From assembly GCA_019637635.1 (NCBI GenBank), contig JAHBVI010000008.1, positions 28,365 through 92,364 of the forward strand: a DNA stretch of 64,000 nucleotides. Reading direction: 5' to 3'. Below the pieces are notes generated by a model. That model saw only the letters and a list, made by a program, of their open reading frames with translations. It was not told the origin of the DNA and searched no databases. This document shows positions 53,552-61,890 of the stretch, one piece after another (the first letter of the stretch is position 1; each line of letters begins with the position of its first letter). This stretch comes from Anaerolineae bacterium. GTDB taxonomy: Bacteria; Chloroflexota; Anaerolineae; Promineifilales; Promineifilaceae. The position numbers and the translations under genes are program-made.

Positions 53552-54816
53552 GATCCAATCTCCTTCAGCGCCGTCACCAGCGCGTCCATTTCTGCGCTGG
53601 TGGTCATTTCTGTGGTGCAAACCAGGAGGTGATGGTCTAAGTGGGGATAATCCTGGCCTAGATCGTAACCACCGAGGATGTGATAGTTGTTCAGCAAGCT
53701 CTGGTTCATCCCGGCCGCCGGGCGGGGGCAGGCCACGACAAATTCCTGGAAGAAGGGCTTGTCTTGCCAGACGCGGTAGCCGGGCAGGGCGTCAATTTGG
53801 CCCGCCAGGTAATGGGCGTTTTGGTAACAGAGTTCGGCCGTTTGCCGCAGCCCCTGTTTGCCCATCAAGGCCATGTAAACGCCGGCCGCCAGGGCCATCA
53901 ACCCCTGGTTAGAGCAGATGTTGGAGGTGGCTTTGGCGCGGCGGATATGCTGCTCGCGGGTGGAGAGGGTGAGGGTGTAGCTGCGACGGCCGTGGGCATC
54001 AATCGTTTCGCCTACCAATCGGCCGGACATTTTGCGCACGTGGTCGTTGCGGGTGCAAAAGTAGCCCAGATACGGGCCGCCATAGCTCAACGGCAGTCCC
54101 AACGACTGCCCTTCGCCGCAAACGATGTCCGCGCCATAGTCGCCCGGTGGCCGGAATAACGCCAGGTGCAGCGGTCCGGCCACCACGCACAGCAGTGCCC
54201 CGGCGTCGTGGACGCACGCCGCCAGCCCGTCCAGCGATTCCATCTGACCAAAGAAATTCGGCGTCTGCACGATGAGCAGCGCCGTATTGTCGTCCAGGTG
54301 GGCCAGCGTTTCGGCCAGCGTACCCGCCGGATTCGCGTCGCCGACGATCTCCAGCCCCATGCCCTGGGTATAGGCGCGCACCACCTGGCGGTACTGCGGA
54401 TGCACGGTGGGGGCGATGACGATGCGCTTCCGTTTGGGCAGCACGTTGACGGCCATAATTACGGCTTCGGCCACGGCCGTAGCCCCGTCATAATGGCTGG
54501 CATTGGAAACCTCCATGCCCGTCAGCGCGGCCATCATCGTCTGGTATTCAAAAATGGCTTGCAGCGTGCCCTGGCTCACCTCTGGCTGGTAGGGAGTATA
54601 GGCGGTTAAAAATTCGCCCCGGCTGACCAGGTAATCTACGGCCGGCGGCGTATAATGGCGATACGCGCCCGCGCCCAGGAAGCTGATCAGGCCATTGTCA
54701 GGCGTGTGATTTTGCGCCGCCAGGGCTGCCATTTCCTGGCTGATTTCCATCTGGCTCAGGCCGGGCGGCAGATCGAGCGTGGGAAAACGAACCGGCGCCG
54801 GAACCTCGGCAAACAA
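53548..54816 (-). CDS. gcvPA: Glycine dehydrogenase subunit 1 with a disturbed N-terminus
   Basis: The clear reading frame covers about 422 aa of GcvPA (FLGAGAYRHYTPPAVDYLVSR, AYTPYQPEVSQGTLQAIFEYQ, HYDGATAVAEAVIMA) and would begin at a TTG. A proper start with GGAGG lies at 54859 and encodes MTYYPHTPT, as GcvPA proteins do, but in another frame. About ten codons seem deleted between PHTPT and LASADALFAEVP, shifting the frame. Either a true frameshift mutation, a sequence error, or initiation at a CTG/TTG must be assumed. The pair with gcvPB is otherwise intact. Confidence 0.8.
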   Translation of the reverse strand: MFAEVPAPVRFPTLDLPPGLSQMEISQEMAALAAQNHTPDNGLISFLGAGAYRHYTPPAVDYLVSRGEFLTAYTPYQPEVSQGTLQAIFEYQTMMAALTGMEVSNASHYDGATAVAEAVIMAVNVLPKRKRIVIAPTVHPQYRQVVRAYTQGMGLEIVGDANPAGTLAETLAHLDDNTALLIVQTPNFFGQMESLDGLAACVHDAGALLCVVAGPLHLALFRPPGDYGADIVCGEGQSLGLPLSYGGPYLGYFCTRNDHVRKMSGRLVGETIDAHGRRSYTLTLSTREQHIRRAKATSNICSNQGLMALAAGVYMALMGKQGLRQTAELCYQNAHYLAGQIDALPGYRVWQDKPFFQEFVVACPRPAAGMNQSLLNNYHILGGYDLGQDYPHLDHHLLVCTTEMTTSAEMDALVTALKEIGS

Positions 54817-54889
54817 GGCATCGGCGCTGGCCAGTGGGTGTGTGGGGATAGTAAGTCATAACAACCTCCAGATGACAATTCAAGACTTG

Positions 54890-55240
54890 TCAGGTCTCAA
54901 CATGAATGGGAACGAACCGGTGCATAATCTCCTGACAGCATTCAGCCACACAGACCTGATTGGCCCGGTAGTACACCCACTGGCCCTCAGGTCGCGTCAG
55001 AACCAATCCCGCCCGGCGCAGTTCGGCCAGATGGTGGGAAATGGTGGGTTGGGTCAGGTGAAAATGGGTACACAGGTCGGTAACGGTTAATTCCTGTTCC
55101 TGTAACAGGCGCAGCATCCGCTGGCGTGTCTCGTTGGCCATCGCTTTCAAGAAATCGTCGAAGTTACAGCAGCTTTCGGGCGATGGTTGTGCGGGGGAAA
55201 TGGGTAACGGCCGTGCCGCGCTCTCACCAGTTTTACGCAT
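54890..55240 (-). CDS. ArsR/SmtB-family transcription regulator
   Basis: A 116-aa winged-helix protein (MANETRQRMLRLLQEQELTV, THFHLTQPTISHHLAELRRAG, GQWVYYRANQ). No cysteine pair lies in the recognition helix. Cysteines cluster at both ends instead (ESCCNFDDF and CVAECCQEI), so a different metal or metalloid site, possibly joining N- and C-termini, is likely. It probably controls the adjacent gcvPA/gcvPB or VKOR/Fe-S genes. It ends at a half-copy of the AGACCTGTCAGGTCT repeat. Confidence 0.82.
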   Translation of the reverse strand: MRKTGESAARPLPISPAQPSPESCCNFDDFLKAMANETRQRMLRLLQEQELTVTDLCTHFHLTQPTISHHLAELRRAGLVLTRPEGQWVYYRANQVCVAECCQEIMHRFVPIHVET

Positions 55241-55255
55241 CCGCTTTTTCTCCTT

Positions 55256-55792
55256 TTACCCAATAGCCGGGGCGTCAATCACCATGTTTTCTAGCTGGCG
55301 GCGTCTGGCGACATAGGCCGGTTCCAGCAGCGGCGGACAATCGGCCAGTTGGCGTTGGCCCAGGCTCAATTTCAGGGCGAAGATGTAGCAGGTCTCTTCG
55401 CCACATTGTTTACAACTGGTTTTGGGCAGTAGCTGGTAAATGGCCATGGGCGTGGGGCGCTGCCGCTTTTGGGTGCTGGGGGTGAGTTCGGTCCGCCGCT
55501 CCCAGGTGCGGTTGACAAGCTGTACCAGACCGTCCAGTTCTTTGATGGCCGCGTCCCGGTCAGCCACGTTGCTGGTGGCAATCTCAAAGGCATGAAAGGC
55601 GATATTGTGCCCCCCTTTTTTCCAGGTCAGCGCGTTGGCGGCCTGATGATAGACGGCGCCGCGCAGCGTGGCGTTGAGATACGGCAACACCTCGCTGATG
55701 TCGGTGGTCAGGCGGGCTACGGCGGAAAACCGTTCCGCGCCCGGTTCACACGGCGGCGTAAACACGTCCAGATCATATGTTTTAATTAACAT
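55256..55792 (-). CDS. Fe-S cluster domain protein (PF04060-like)
   Basis: A 178-aa protein from the ATG at 55792. The first 110 residues are an uncharacterised alpha/beta domain (LTTDISEVLPYLNATLRGAV). The C-terminal part has YQLLPKTSCKQCGEETCYIF and a final Cys (LADCPPLL). This C-x2-C-x4-C-x16-C pattern binds a [4Fe-4S] cluster, as at the N-terminus of CO dehydrogenase/acetyl-CoA synthase corrinoid subunits. A clear paralogue is at 63338. It overlaps the VKOR gene by 11 bases. Confidence 0.75.
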   Translation of the reverse strand: MLIKTYDLDVFTPPCEPGAERFSAVARLTTDISEVLPYLNATLRGAVYHQAANALTWKKGGHNIAFHAFEIATSNVADRDAAIKELDGLVQLVNRTWERRTELTPSTQKRQRPTPMAIYQLLPKTSCKQCGEETCYIFALKLSLGQRQLADCPPLLEPAYVARRRQLENMVIDAPAIG

Positions 55793-56924
55793 GGGGACTC
55801 CTTTGGCCCTTAACCGGCGTTGGCAAATGGGACACGGCCGTTTCCACACTCACCAGCAGCAGCAGCGTCATCACCACTGCCGAGGTCAGGCACCAGGCGC
55901 AAACCGCGCCAATGACAAACGGTTCCAGATAGGTCAGGTAAATGGAGAAGGCCACGCCAAAAGCGGTCATTGCCAGCAGCGCCAGCGTTGCCCGCCGGTC
56001 GGCCCGCCATTTGCCCCAGGCCCAGGCCGCCAGAATGGCCAGGTAGCCCATCACACCCCACATGCCGATGGGAATGCCCAACAGGTAAGCGTAGGCGCTG
56101 GTTTGCACGGCGTTGCAGTCGCCGACGGGTCCGCACACGGCCGTGACCGCCTGCGTCTCCACGTAAGCCAGATAGACGGCCACCCCCAATCCAATGACAG
56201 CCAGCCAGGGCACAGCGGCCGAAACCCAGGACGGCGGCGTCCGCCTGACTTTGCCCTGTTTCGCCTGCCAGAGGCGCGCGGCCGTGTACCCCAACGCCAA
56301 TACCATGCCGATCAAAACCAGTATCGCCAGCAAGAAACCATCGCGGGTGGGTGTTGCTGGTGCAGCAATAGTTACCGGTTCTGCCGTGTCTGGCAGCGGC
56401 CCGGTTAACGCATCGGTTTCTTCCGCTTCCGATTCTGCATAAAAGGTAGGTGGAAAACGAGCCGCCCCTGGGCAAGGCGCTGCTGGTGGACACGCTTCGT
56501 CCTGGGGCAGCCAGTGGGCCAACTGCGAGTAAGAGGGATAAACCACACCGCCCGCCGCCAGATAGTGTTCAATCAGGCCGGGCAGTTCGGCAGGGATTTG
56601 CTCCGAGCCAATGAGAACCGCGTCGCCAATCAGCAGGAACGGCACGCCAATGTTGTTGCGTGGTATGCCCAAGGACGCACCCAGGGCAAACAATTGGTCA
56701 AAATCCTCGGCGCTGCTTAGTTCGATCAGCGTGAGCTGCCACCGGTCGCCATATTGCGCCGCCAGCGGCGGCAGCACCGTCTCTTTGACCCAGGCGCAAT
56801 GACCGCACCCTTCCATCCAGAACATAACGGCCTGTACCGTCGGTTGTTCCTGGGCGTGGGTGGGGAGCACGGCCGTACTCCCCCATAACATCGCCATCAG
56901 TAACAAAATAATCAGTCGTCGCAT
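55782..56924 (-). CDS. Thioredoxin-like / VKOR fusion thiol-oxidation membrane protein
   Basis: About 380 aa, starting at the second of two adjacent ATGs behind AAGGAG. It has a signal sequence (LIILLLMAMLWGSTAVLP) and a thioredoxin-like domain with CGHC (MFWMEGCGHCAWVKE). After a linker comes a transmembrane segment and then the vitamin K epoxide reductase domain: CGPVGDCNAVQTSAYA (loop Cys) and the active CxxC (GAVCAWCLTSAVV). It should form disulfides in exported proteins with quinone as electron acceptor. Preceded by a perfect AGAAGTTCAAC-family palindrome. Confidence 0.88.
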   Translation of the reverse strand: MRRLIILLLMAMLWGSTAVLPTHAQEQPTVQAVMFWMEGCGHCAWVKETVLPPLAAQYGDRWQLTLIELSSAEDFDQLFALGASLGIPRNNIGVPFLLIGDAVLIGSEQIPAELPGLIEHYLAAGGVVYPSYSQLAHWLPQDEACPPAAPCPGAARFPPTFYAESEAEETDALTGPLPDTAEPVTIAAPATPTRDGFLLAILVLIGMVLALGYTAARLWQAKQGKVRRTPPSWVSAAVPWLAVIGLGVAVYLAYVETQAVTAVCGPVGDCNAVQTSAYAYLLGIPIGMWGVMGYLAILAAWAWGKWRADRRATLALLAMTAFGVAFSIYLTYLEPFVIGAVCAWCLTSAVVMTLLLLVSVETAVSHLPTPVKGQRSPHVN

Positions 56925-56944
56925 CATGCTCCTTCCTTTTTCCG

Positions 56945-56977
56945 AGAAGTTCAACTTTTGCCAAAAGTTGAACTTCT
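56945..56977. promoter_or_regulatory. Perfect AGAAGTTCAAC-family palindrome upstream of the VKOR gene
   Basis: AGAAGTTCAACTTTT and its exact complement surround GCC. It lies between the YlbF-like stop (56989) and the VKOR start. It is related to the elements at 51033 and 63302. Confidence 0.7.
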
Positions 56978-56988
56978 GGCCTCAGGGA

Positions 56989-57360
56989 TCAAGAAAGCGC
57001 CATCGTCACAAAATCCAGCCCCAGGGCGCGATTCAAATCGGCGCTGACGTGAACCAGGTACTCCTTCGCCAGGGCCAGCGTGTAATCCCGATTTTCCAGC
57101 AGCGGCTCGGCCGCCACCGCATCACGCAGGGCATAAAATGTCTCCACATCCGCTACGGGTAAATCCTCGCCAGCGCGCTGCCGGGCTATCAGGTCAGCGC
57201 GTGTGCTTTCATACTGTCTATCCAGTTCGCTGGCGGCGTCGTCGGCCGCCAGGGCAGCGGTGGCCTGCACGTAGGGCTGCACTTCCCCCTGCCAACGCAG
57301 CGCCAGGCCAAAATCCTGCGCCGCCTGTGCTAATTCCGGTGATAACGTGATCATGGTCAA
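56989..57360 (-). CDS. YlbF-like protein 1
   Basis: A 123-aa all-helical protein of the YlbF/YmcA type (LSPELAQAAQDFGLALR, YTLALAKEYLVHVSADLN). In Bacillus, YlbF and YmcA form a complex with YaaT that carries [4Fe-4S] clusters and affects RNA processing. This pair sits among Fe-S genes. Its start overlaps the previous YlbF-like gene by four bases (ATGA). Confidence 0.65.
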   Translation of the reverse strand: MTMITLSPELAQAAQDFGLALRWQGEVQPYVQATAALAADDAASELDRQYESTRADLIARQRAGEDLPVADVETFYALRDAVAAEPLLENRDYTLALAKEYLVHVSADLNRALGLDFVTMALS

Positions 57361-57725
57361 CCTCCACAGCAGCTTCGCCGGGCATTGGCGGCAAAGGCAA
57401 TCCCGGCCGCCTGGCTAATGACGGCATCTACGGCCTGCACCACCTCATGCAGTTCCTCTTCGGCTGCCTGATAAGCCCGCACCGTTGGCCGGGCATAGAA
57501 CTCCTGCAAAAGCTGGTGATAGTCGGCCTCGTCCATGCCCTGGTACTGGCGGGCGCGCAGTTCGGCCAGCAGGCTTTGTGTCTTGACGTCATCTTGCATG
57601 GCGTGGTAGGTCTCAAAAAAGCGGGCATAGGCCGGATGCGCCTTGAGGTGCGCCGCCAGGCGAAGCAGCGGTTCGGACACATCACTGGCGGCAATGATGG
57701 GGATTTCAGTTTGTAAGGTCATCAT
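57357..57725 (-). CDS. YlbF-like protein 2 with a C-terminal CCGG tail
   Basis: A 122-aa helical YlbF-type protein (HLKAHPAYARFFETYHAMQ, TQSLLAELRARQYQGMDEADY). It ends in ARRSCCGG, a vicinal Cys pair that could bind As(III) or an Fe-S cluster. It is coupled to the second YlbF-like gene by an ATGA overlap and follows the Mrp gene by 12 bases. The two differ enough to form a heteromer. Confidence 0.65.
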   Translation of the reverse strand: MMTLQTEIPIIAASDVSEPLLRLAAHLKAHPAYARFFETYHAMQDDVKTQSLLAELRARQYQGMDEADYHQLLQEFYARPTVRAYQAAEEELHEVVQAVDAVISQAAGIAFAANARRSCCGG

Positions 57726-57737
57726 CTTTTATTCCTC

Positions 57738-58820
57738 CTAAACGGCCATCATTTCTGTCAGTTGTTGCACGGCCGTGTGGCTGACAGACGCCAGCCTTAC
57801 CAATTCTTGAACCAGCGGCGTCACTTCCGGCGCAGTAACCGCTTCAACCGCACCCTCGTCACAAAGGGTGGCCACCTCTGGCCGCAGCGGCAGACGGGCC
57901 AGCACGGAGGCGCCGGCCGCTTCGGCAATTTCCTGGGTGTGGCTGGGACCAAAGATGTCGTAATGGTGGCCGGTATCTGGCGCCACGAAGCCGGCCATGT
58001 TTTCCACTACGCCCAGAATAGGCACATTGATTGATTGCGCCATCTTGACCGCCTTGCGCACGACCATGGCTGCCAGCGCCTGGGGGGTGGTGACCATGAT
58101 AATGCCGTCCAGCGGCAGGCTCTGCATCACGGTCAGGGCCGCGTCAGAGGTGCCTGGCGGCAGGTCTACCAGCAGATAGTCAAGCTGACCCCAGTTCACG
58201 TCACTCCAGAACTGCTGGATAGCCTGGGAAACTATGGGGCCGCGCCAGATGACGGCCTGCCCCTCGTCTTCCAGGAGGAAGTTAACGGACATGAGTTTGA
58301 TGCCGGTACGGCTGGTCACGGGTTGCAGGCGGTTGCCCGGCGCGATTTGTACCGGGCCATGCACGCCGAACAGCCGGGGAATGCTGGGGCCGGTGACGTC
58401 AGCGTCCAGAATACCTGCCCGATAACCGGCCTGTTTCAGCCCCACTGCCAGCAACCCGGTGACGAGAGATTTTCCCACACCGCCTTTGCCGCTCATGATG
58501 GTGATTACCTGTTTGACCTGGTTGGTTTCGGGCAGCAGTCGGCTGCTGATGCCAAAGGCAGCGCGCCGTTCGGCCATGTTCATGGCGCCCAGGTTGATGT
58601 TGACTTCGGTGACGCCGGGGAGAGCAGCGGTGGCCGTGCGCGCTTCGTTGACAAGCTGATCGCGCAGCGGGCATTCCGGTATGGTCAGGGCCAGGGTGAA
58701 ATTGACGACGCCGTTGTTGGTTTGCAAATTACGCACCATGCCCAGGTCTACGATGTTCCGGCGTAATTCAGGGTCGTATATCTGGCGCAAGGTTTCTAAA
58801 ACCTCTGATTCATTTGACAT
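57738..58820 (-). CDS. mrp: Mrp/ApbC/NBP35-family Fe-S carrier ATPase
   Basis: A 360-aa protein with an N-terminal MIP18 (DUF59) domain (LETLRQIYDPELRRNIVDLG, LTIPECPL). The P-loop ATPase follows with MSGKGGVGKSLVTG at about residues 109-122. The typical C-terminal CxxC of many Mrp proteins is not seen, so cluster binding may be weakened or provided by partners. It delivers Fe-S clusters to apoproteins and fits the Fe-S-rich neighbourhood. It overlaps the methyltransferase gene by 11 bases. Confidence 0.85.
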   Translation of the reverse strand: MSNESEVLETLRQIYDPELRRNIVDLGMVRNLQTNNGVVNFTLALTIPECPLRDQLVNEARTATAALPGVTEVNINLGAMNMAERRAAFGISSRLLPETNQVKQVITIMSGKGGVGKSLVTGLLAVGLKQAGYRAGILDADVTGPSIPRLFGVHGPVQIAPGNRLQPVTSRTGIKLMSVNFLLEDEGQAVIWRGPIVSQAIQQFWSDVNWGQLDYLLVDLPPGTSDAALTVMQSLPLDGIIMVTTPQALAAMVVRKAVKMAQSINVPILGVVENMAGFVAPDTGHHYDIFGPSHTQEIAEAAGASVLARLPLRPEVATLCDEGAVEAVTAPEVTPLVQELVRLASVSHTAVQQLTEMMAV

Positions 58821-59397
58821 GATTTTCTCCTTTGCGCGCGGTGATCACATAAGCGTCGGCGTCGCGCCACGCTTCGATGACCTGGGTGAAGCCGGCCTGC
58901 GCTAAAGCCAGTTTTACCTGGTCAGGCCAGACGCGATGGTCGCCGGGCGGGCCAGACTGGGTTTCGGCGTCGGGCCGCCACTCCAGAATGGCGGCCTGCC
59001 CGCCGGGGCGGGCCACGCGCCACATTTCGGCAGCCAGGTTGCCTTCCACTTCGTGGTAGACGAACGCGGCCCAGATGAAATCGGCAACGGCCGTTGCCAG
59101 GTCGATCTCCGGCAATTCACTCTTAACGGGGATGACGTGTACCGGGGGCTGCTGCTCCACCAGCGTGTCCAGCATCTCCTGGCTGACGTCCAGCGCCCAC
59201 ACTGTGCCCGCAGACCCTACGATGTCGGCCAGGGGCAGCGTCCAGAAGCCAGGGCCGCAGCCCAGGTCTAGCGCCGTCTGAGCGGGCTGGATGGCAAACT
59301 GCTGCAAAAATTGGGGTGGGTTCCAGCGCGCCTGCCGCTCCTCACTGAGGAGATTATGACGTTTTTCCGGGTTAAACCGTTTGTCGTTATTACTCAT
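58810..59397 (-). CDS. Class I SAM-dependent methyltransferase
   Basis: A 195-aa methyltransferase of the Methyltransf_11/25 type. The SAM-binding motif I is ALDLGCGPGFWTLPLAD, followed by VWALDVSQEMLD and the motif-III region GGQAAILEW. The substrate is unknown. It is smaller than ArsM and lacks the ArsM cysteine set, so arsenic methylation is not supported. Start and stop overlap its neighbours (ATGA with the thioredoxin-like gene, 11 bases with mrp). Confidence 0.8.
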   Translation of the reverse strand: MSNNDKRFNPEKRHNLLSEERQARWNPPQFLQQFAIQPAQTALDLGCGPGFWTLPLADIVGSAGTVWALDVSQEMLDTLVEQQPPVHVIPVKSELPEIDLATAVADFIWAAFVYHEVEGNLAAEMWRVARPGGQAAILEWRPDAETQSGPPGDHRVWPDQVKLALAQAGFTQVIEAWRDADAYVITARKGENHVK

Positions 59398-59636
59398 GTG
59401 TTTGCTTTCCTCAACTGTTCTTCAATACTTTTGCGCCCGTGATAGTGGAATTGCGCCAGTTGGCCGTCAATCACCAACTGCGGCAGGGCAAAGATGCCCA
59501 TTTGGATGATGGTGTAAGGGTCGTCTATGTGGCCGATTTCTGCGTCCAGGTTTAGCTGCCCGGCAACGGCCGTGACGTCGGCCGTCATCTGGCGGCATTT
59601 GGGGCAGCCGAAGCCGACAATCTGGATCAGCATCAC
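59394..59636 (-). CDS. Small thioredoxin-family redox protein
   Basis: An 80-aa protein with a CPKC active site (VGFGCPKCRQMTADVTAV) and the cis-proline region FALPQLVIDGQ, like the small redox-active disulfide proteins (TM0996/MtH type) frequently coded beside permeases and ArsR genes. It is coupled to both neighbours by overlaps, and GGAGG stands before the GTG/ATG start. It probably passes reducing equivalents in the metalloid and thiol system. Cytoplasmic. Confidence 0.82.
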   Translation of the reverse strand: MMLIQIVGFGCPKCRQMTADVTAVAGQLNLDAEIGHIDDPYTIIQMGIFALPQLVIDGQLAQFHYHGRKSIEEQLRKANT

Positions 59637-59902
59637 GAAACCTCCTCCAGGCCAAACAGTTGGCGGGCTATTGGCTCTTTGACACGGCAGGACGGCGCTT
59701 CCAGGATGTCGAAAGGGTTGACCAACACGCCATCCACCAGAATGCCTGGCGATGAACGCAGTTCGTAATCAGCCACGATCTGCTGCCCTTTCTCCGTTTC
59801 CAGATCAATGCGCGAATACGTCACCTGATTTTCGTCCAGGTAAGCCAACACCTTCTGGCTGCGGCGGCAGTTGGCGGCCGGTAAGATGACAATCTCTTTC
59901 AT
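59633..59902 (-). CDS. Glutaredoxin-like protein with a CxxS-type site
   Basis: About 89 aa from the ATG at 59902. It has a glutaredoxin fold (IVILPAANCRRSQKVLAYLDE, SRIDLETEKGQQIVADYE, SSPGILVDGVLVNPFDI). The active site reads CRRS, a monothiol-like version, and a second Cys (APSCRVKE) lies near the C-terminus. The start is set by the gene boundary; the longer open frame upstream runs through a repeat and has no family match. It overlaps the thioredoxin-like gene. Confidence 0.72.
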   Translation of the reverse strand: MKEIVILPAANCRRSQKVLAYLDENQVTYSRIDLETEKGQQIVADYELRSSPGILVDGVLVNPFDILEAPSCRVKEPIARQLFGLEEVS

Positions 59903-59913
59903 AAAAACCTTTT

Positions 59914-59971
59914 GAGACTGGAGATTGGAGATTAGAGATTCGGCAATCTCCAATCTCCAATCTTTAATCTC
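59914..59971. repeat. Inverted repeat (GGAGATTGGAGATT variant)
   Basis: Purine-rich GAGATTGGAGATTAGAGATT is answered by AATCTCCAATCTCCAATC on the other side, pairing imperfectly. It touches the ferredoxin stop at 59970 and lies before the glutaredoxin-like start. Confidence 0.65.
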
Positions 59972-60329
59972 AGACTGCCACCGGTTCACGTTGCGCCACG
60001 TCATACTTCTCGCGGTTGGCGCGCAGCATCTCCTTGCTCTGGCGCAGCAGCTTTTCGTCACGGATCAGCTGGCGGATGTAGCCGGTGGCGGGGAACTCGA
60101 TGGCGTCCCGTGTGCAGATGGTGGCGCAGGTGGTACAGCCGACCATGCACATGATGGGATTGACCACCACGGGGATGTTACGTTCATAGTCAAAACCATA
60201 AACACCCCGCCCGCAGGATGTGGCACATAGCCCACAGCCCACGCAACGGTCGGCCACGATGGTGGGATACCAGTCAATCTGATCACGGGGAATGCCGTGC
60301 CAGGGCATGACAGTGTTATTGTTGCTCAT
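59970..60329 (-). CDS. Two-cluster 4Fe-4S ferredoxin-like protein
   Basis: About 119 aa from the ATG at 60329 (GGAGG upstream). The cysteine sets CVGCGLCATSCGRGVYGF and CMVGCTTCATIC bind two [4Fe-4S] clusters. The usual Pro after the fourth Cys is replaced in both sets. The chain extends about 45 residues past the second set with charged helices (LLRQSKEMLRANREK). It probably serves as the electron donor within this cluster. It lies between the TauE/SafE permease and the glutaredoxin-like gene. Confidence 0.85.
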   Translation of the reverse strand: MSNNNTVMPWHGIPRDQIDWYPTIVADRCVGCGLCATSCGRGVYGFDYERNIPVVVNPIMCMVGCTTCATICTRDAIEFPATGYIRQLIRDEKLLRQSKEMLRANREKYDVAQREPVAV

Positions 60330-60358
60330 AAGATTTACCTCCAAATTGAGGCAAGTGG

Positions 60359-61114
60359 TTAGCTCGCCAGTAAAATCCAGGCGCGTTGGATAGCCAGAAA
60401 TACCAGGGCAACAGCGAACAGGCGGGTGAGAGTGAGACTTTTGACGCGCCTGGCCATGAACCTGGCCCCCAACTGGGCGCCAATGACGGCGGCGACGCTG
60501 GTGATGAGGAGCATCGTCCAATCGAACTGGGCGGATTCCAGATGGCGGGCAAAGGCGGAAAAGGAGGGCAGGGTGACGATCACGGCCGTTGTCGCCGCCG
60601 CAACCCGCGCTGTATACCCCAACACCACCAGGGTGGGCAGCATCAGGAAGCCCGGCCCCACGCCCAGAAAACCGGCAAACACGCCAATGCCGGTGGCCGC
60701 GCCGCCCGCTTTGACCCGCGTGGAATCGGGAATGACCGGCGGGTGGGCGTCATCCATTTGGGGTGGGAAGGCCATGCGATAGGCCAGGAAAAACAGCACA
60801 CCCACGTAAATCCACCAGATGACATTGGTGGAGACAAATTGCAGCAGCCAGACGCCAATGGGGGCAACGATGGTGGCGATGATGAGTAGGGGCACGGCCG
60901 TGCGCCAATCCACCAGTCTGGCCCGCGCCAGGGCAATAGCTGTGGAAATAGCTGTAATACCATTCAGCCACAACGACCAGGGCATGATGACGTGTTTCAG
61001 CTCAAAGCCAAACAGGCCCAATACCGGCGTGGCAATAAAAGCCACACCCAGACCCATCATACCGGCCACAAAGGACAAGACAAACAGGGCAATACTAATG
61101 ACAATGTATAACAT
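60359..61114 (-). CDS. TauE/SafE-family membrane permease 1
   Basis: A 251-aa protein with seven to eight transmembrane helices and TauE/SafE repeats (VAGMMGLGVAFIATPVLGL, GVFAGFLGVGPGFLMLPTLV). Family members export sulfite, sulfoacetate or related anions. Next to ars and molybdoenzyme genes it may export an oxyanion or sulfur compound. It is paired with a second paralogue 12 bases upstream, both in the same orientation. Confidence 0.85.
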   Translation of the reverse strand: MLYIVISIALFVLSFVAGMMGLGVAFIATPVLGLFGFELKHVIMPWSLWLNGITAISTAIALARARLVDWRTAVPLLIIATIVAPIGVWLLQFVSTNVIWWIYVGVLFFLAYRMAFPPQMDDAHPPVIPDSTRVKAGGAATGIGVFAGFLGVGPGFLMLPTLVVLGYTARVAAATTAVIVTLPSFSAFARHLESAQFDWTMLLITSVAAVIGAQLGARFMARRVKSLTLTRLFAVALVFLAIQRAWILLAS

Positions 61115-61126
61115 GGCAGATCCTCT

Positions 61127-61882
61127 TTATTTCAGTAGATCAAAAATCATCTTGGCGGCAATCGCCCAGAGCAGCACGCCAATGATGCGTTTGAGTTGGG
61201 CGCTGGAGAGTTTGTTTTTCATCAACTGCGAGCCAACGATAGAACCGCTGGCGGCCATTAGCGCCATCAGGCCCACAAACCGGGGGTCTAATCCGCCCAA
61301 CGTGGCGTGCCCCAGAAAGCCGCTGAGCGAGGCAAAGACGACGATCAGCGCCGTAGTACCCGCCGCAATTTTGGCATCCAGCCCCATCCAGTTGAGGACA
61401 GGCAGAATGAAGTTGCCACCGCCGACGCCCAGCAGCCCGCCCAGGAAACCGGCCGCACCGCCAACGGCCGTGCCCGCCGCCACCTCCACGCCACGCCCTA
61501 ACTCTTTCTGTCGAGGCTTTGGCCGGTAAAAGAGCATCATCGCCCCGGCAAAGATCAGGAAGGCGGCAAACATGCCCAACAGCAGACGGCGGTCTACGTA
61601 GGGCGTCAGCCGCGCGCCGAGGGGAGCCAGGAGTACGGCCGTGACGAGCACCGGCAACCCTACCTGCCAGTTCACCAGCCCACCGCGCCAGTAGTTAATC
61701 GCCGCAAACATCAGGCTGACGACGTTGAGCAGCAGAGCTACGGCCGTGGCCTGCGCCAGCGGCACGCCCATGTAGTAAAACAGAGGCACAAACAGAAATG
61801 CCGCCCCCAGACCGGCCATGGCCATCAGCCCAGAGAAGAAAAAGACGATAACTGCATTCACCACGTAAAATATGGCGTCCAT
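61127..61882 (-). CDS. TauE/SafE-family membrane permease 2
   Basis: About 251 aa from the ATG at 61882, which follows the FmdE-like stop by eight bases; the open frame extends further 5' only across that gene. It has about eight hydrophobic helices with FFFSGLMAMAGLGAAFLFVP and AAGFLGGLLGVGGGNFILPVL. Paralogous to the next gene. Two TauE/SafE genes side by side suggest a heteromeric or dual-substrate exporter. Confidence 0.82.
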   Translation of the reverse strand: MDAIFYVVNAVIVFFFSGLMAMAGLGAAFLFVPLFYYMGVPLAQATAVALLLNVVSLMFAAINYWRGGLVNWQVGLPVLVTAVLLAPLGARLTPYVDRRLLLGMFAAFLIFAGAMMLFYRPKPRQKELGRGVEVAAGTAVGGAAGFLGGLLGVGGGNFILPVLNWMGLDAKIAAGTTALIVVFASLSGFLGHATLGGLDPRFVGLMALMAASGSIVGSQLMKNKLSSAQLKRIIGVLLWAIAAKMIFDLLK

Positions 61883-61890
61883 CTGGCCCC

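Noticed and set aside
52040..53632. A 530-codon open frame on the plus strand
   Set aside because: It lies exactly antisense to gcvPB, which has full family motifs. The opposite frame has no recognisable domain and is a by-product of GC-rich codon use.
58810..59397. Methyltransferase as ArsM
   Set aside because: It is much shorter and lacks the conserved cysteines that bind As(III) in ArsM. Only the SAM-binding motifs match.
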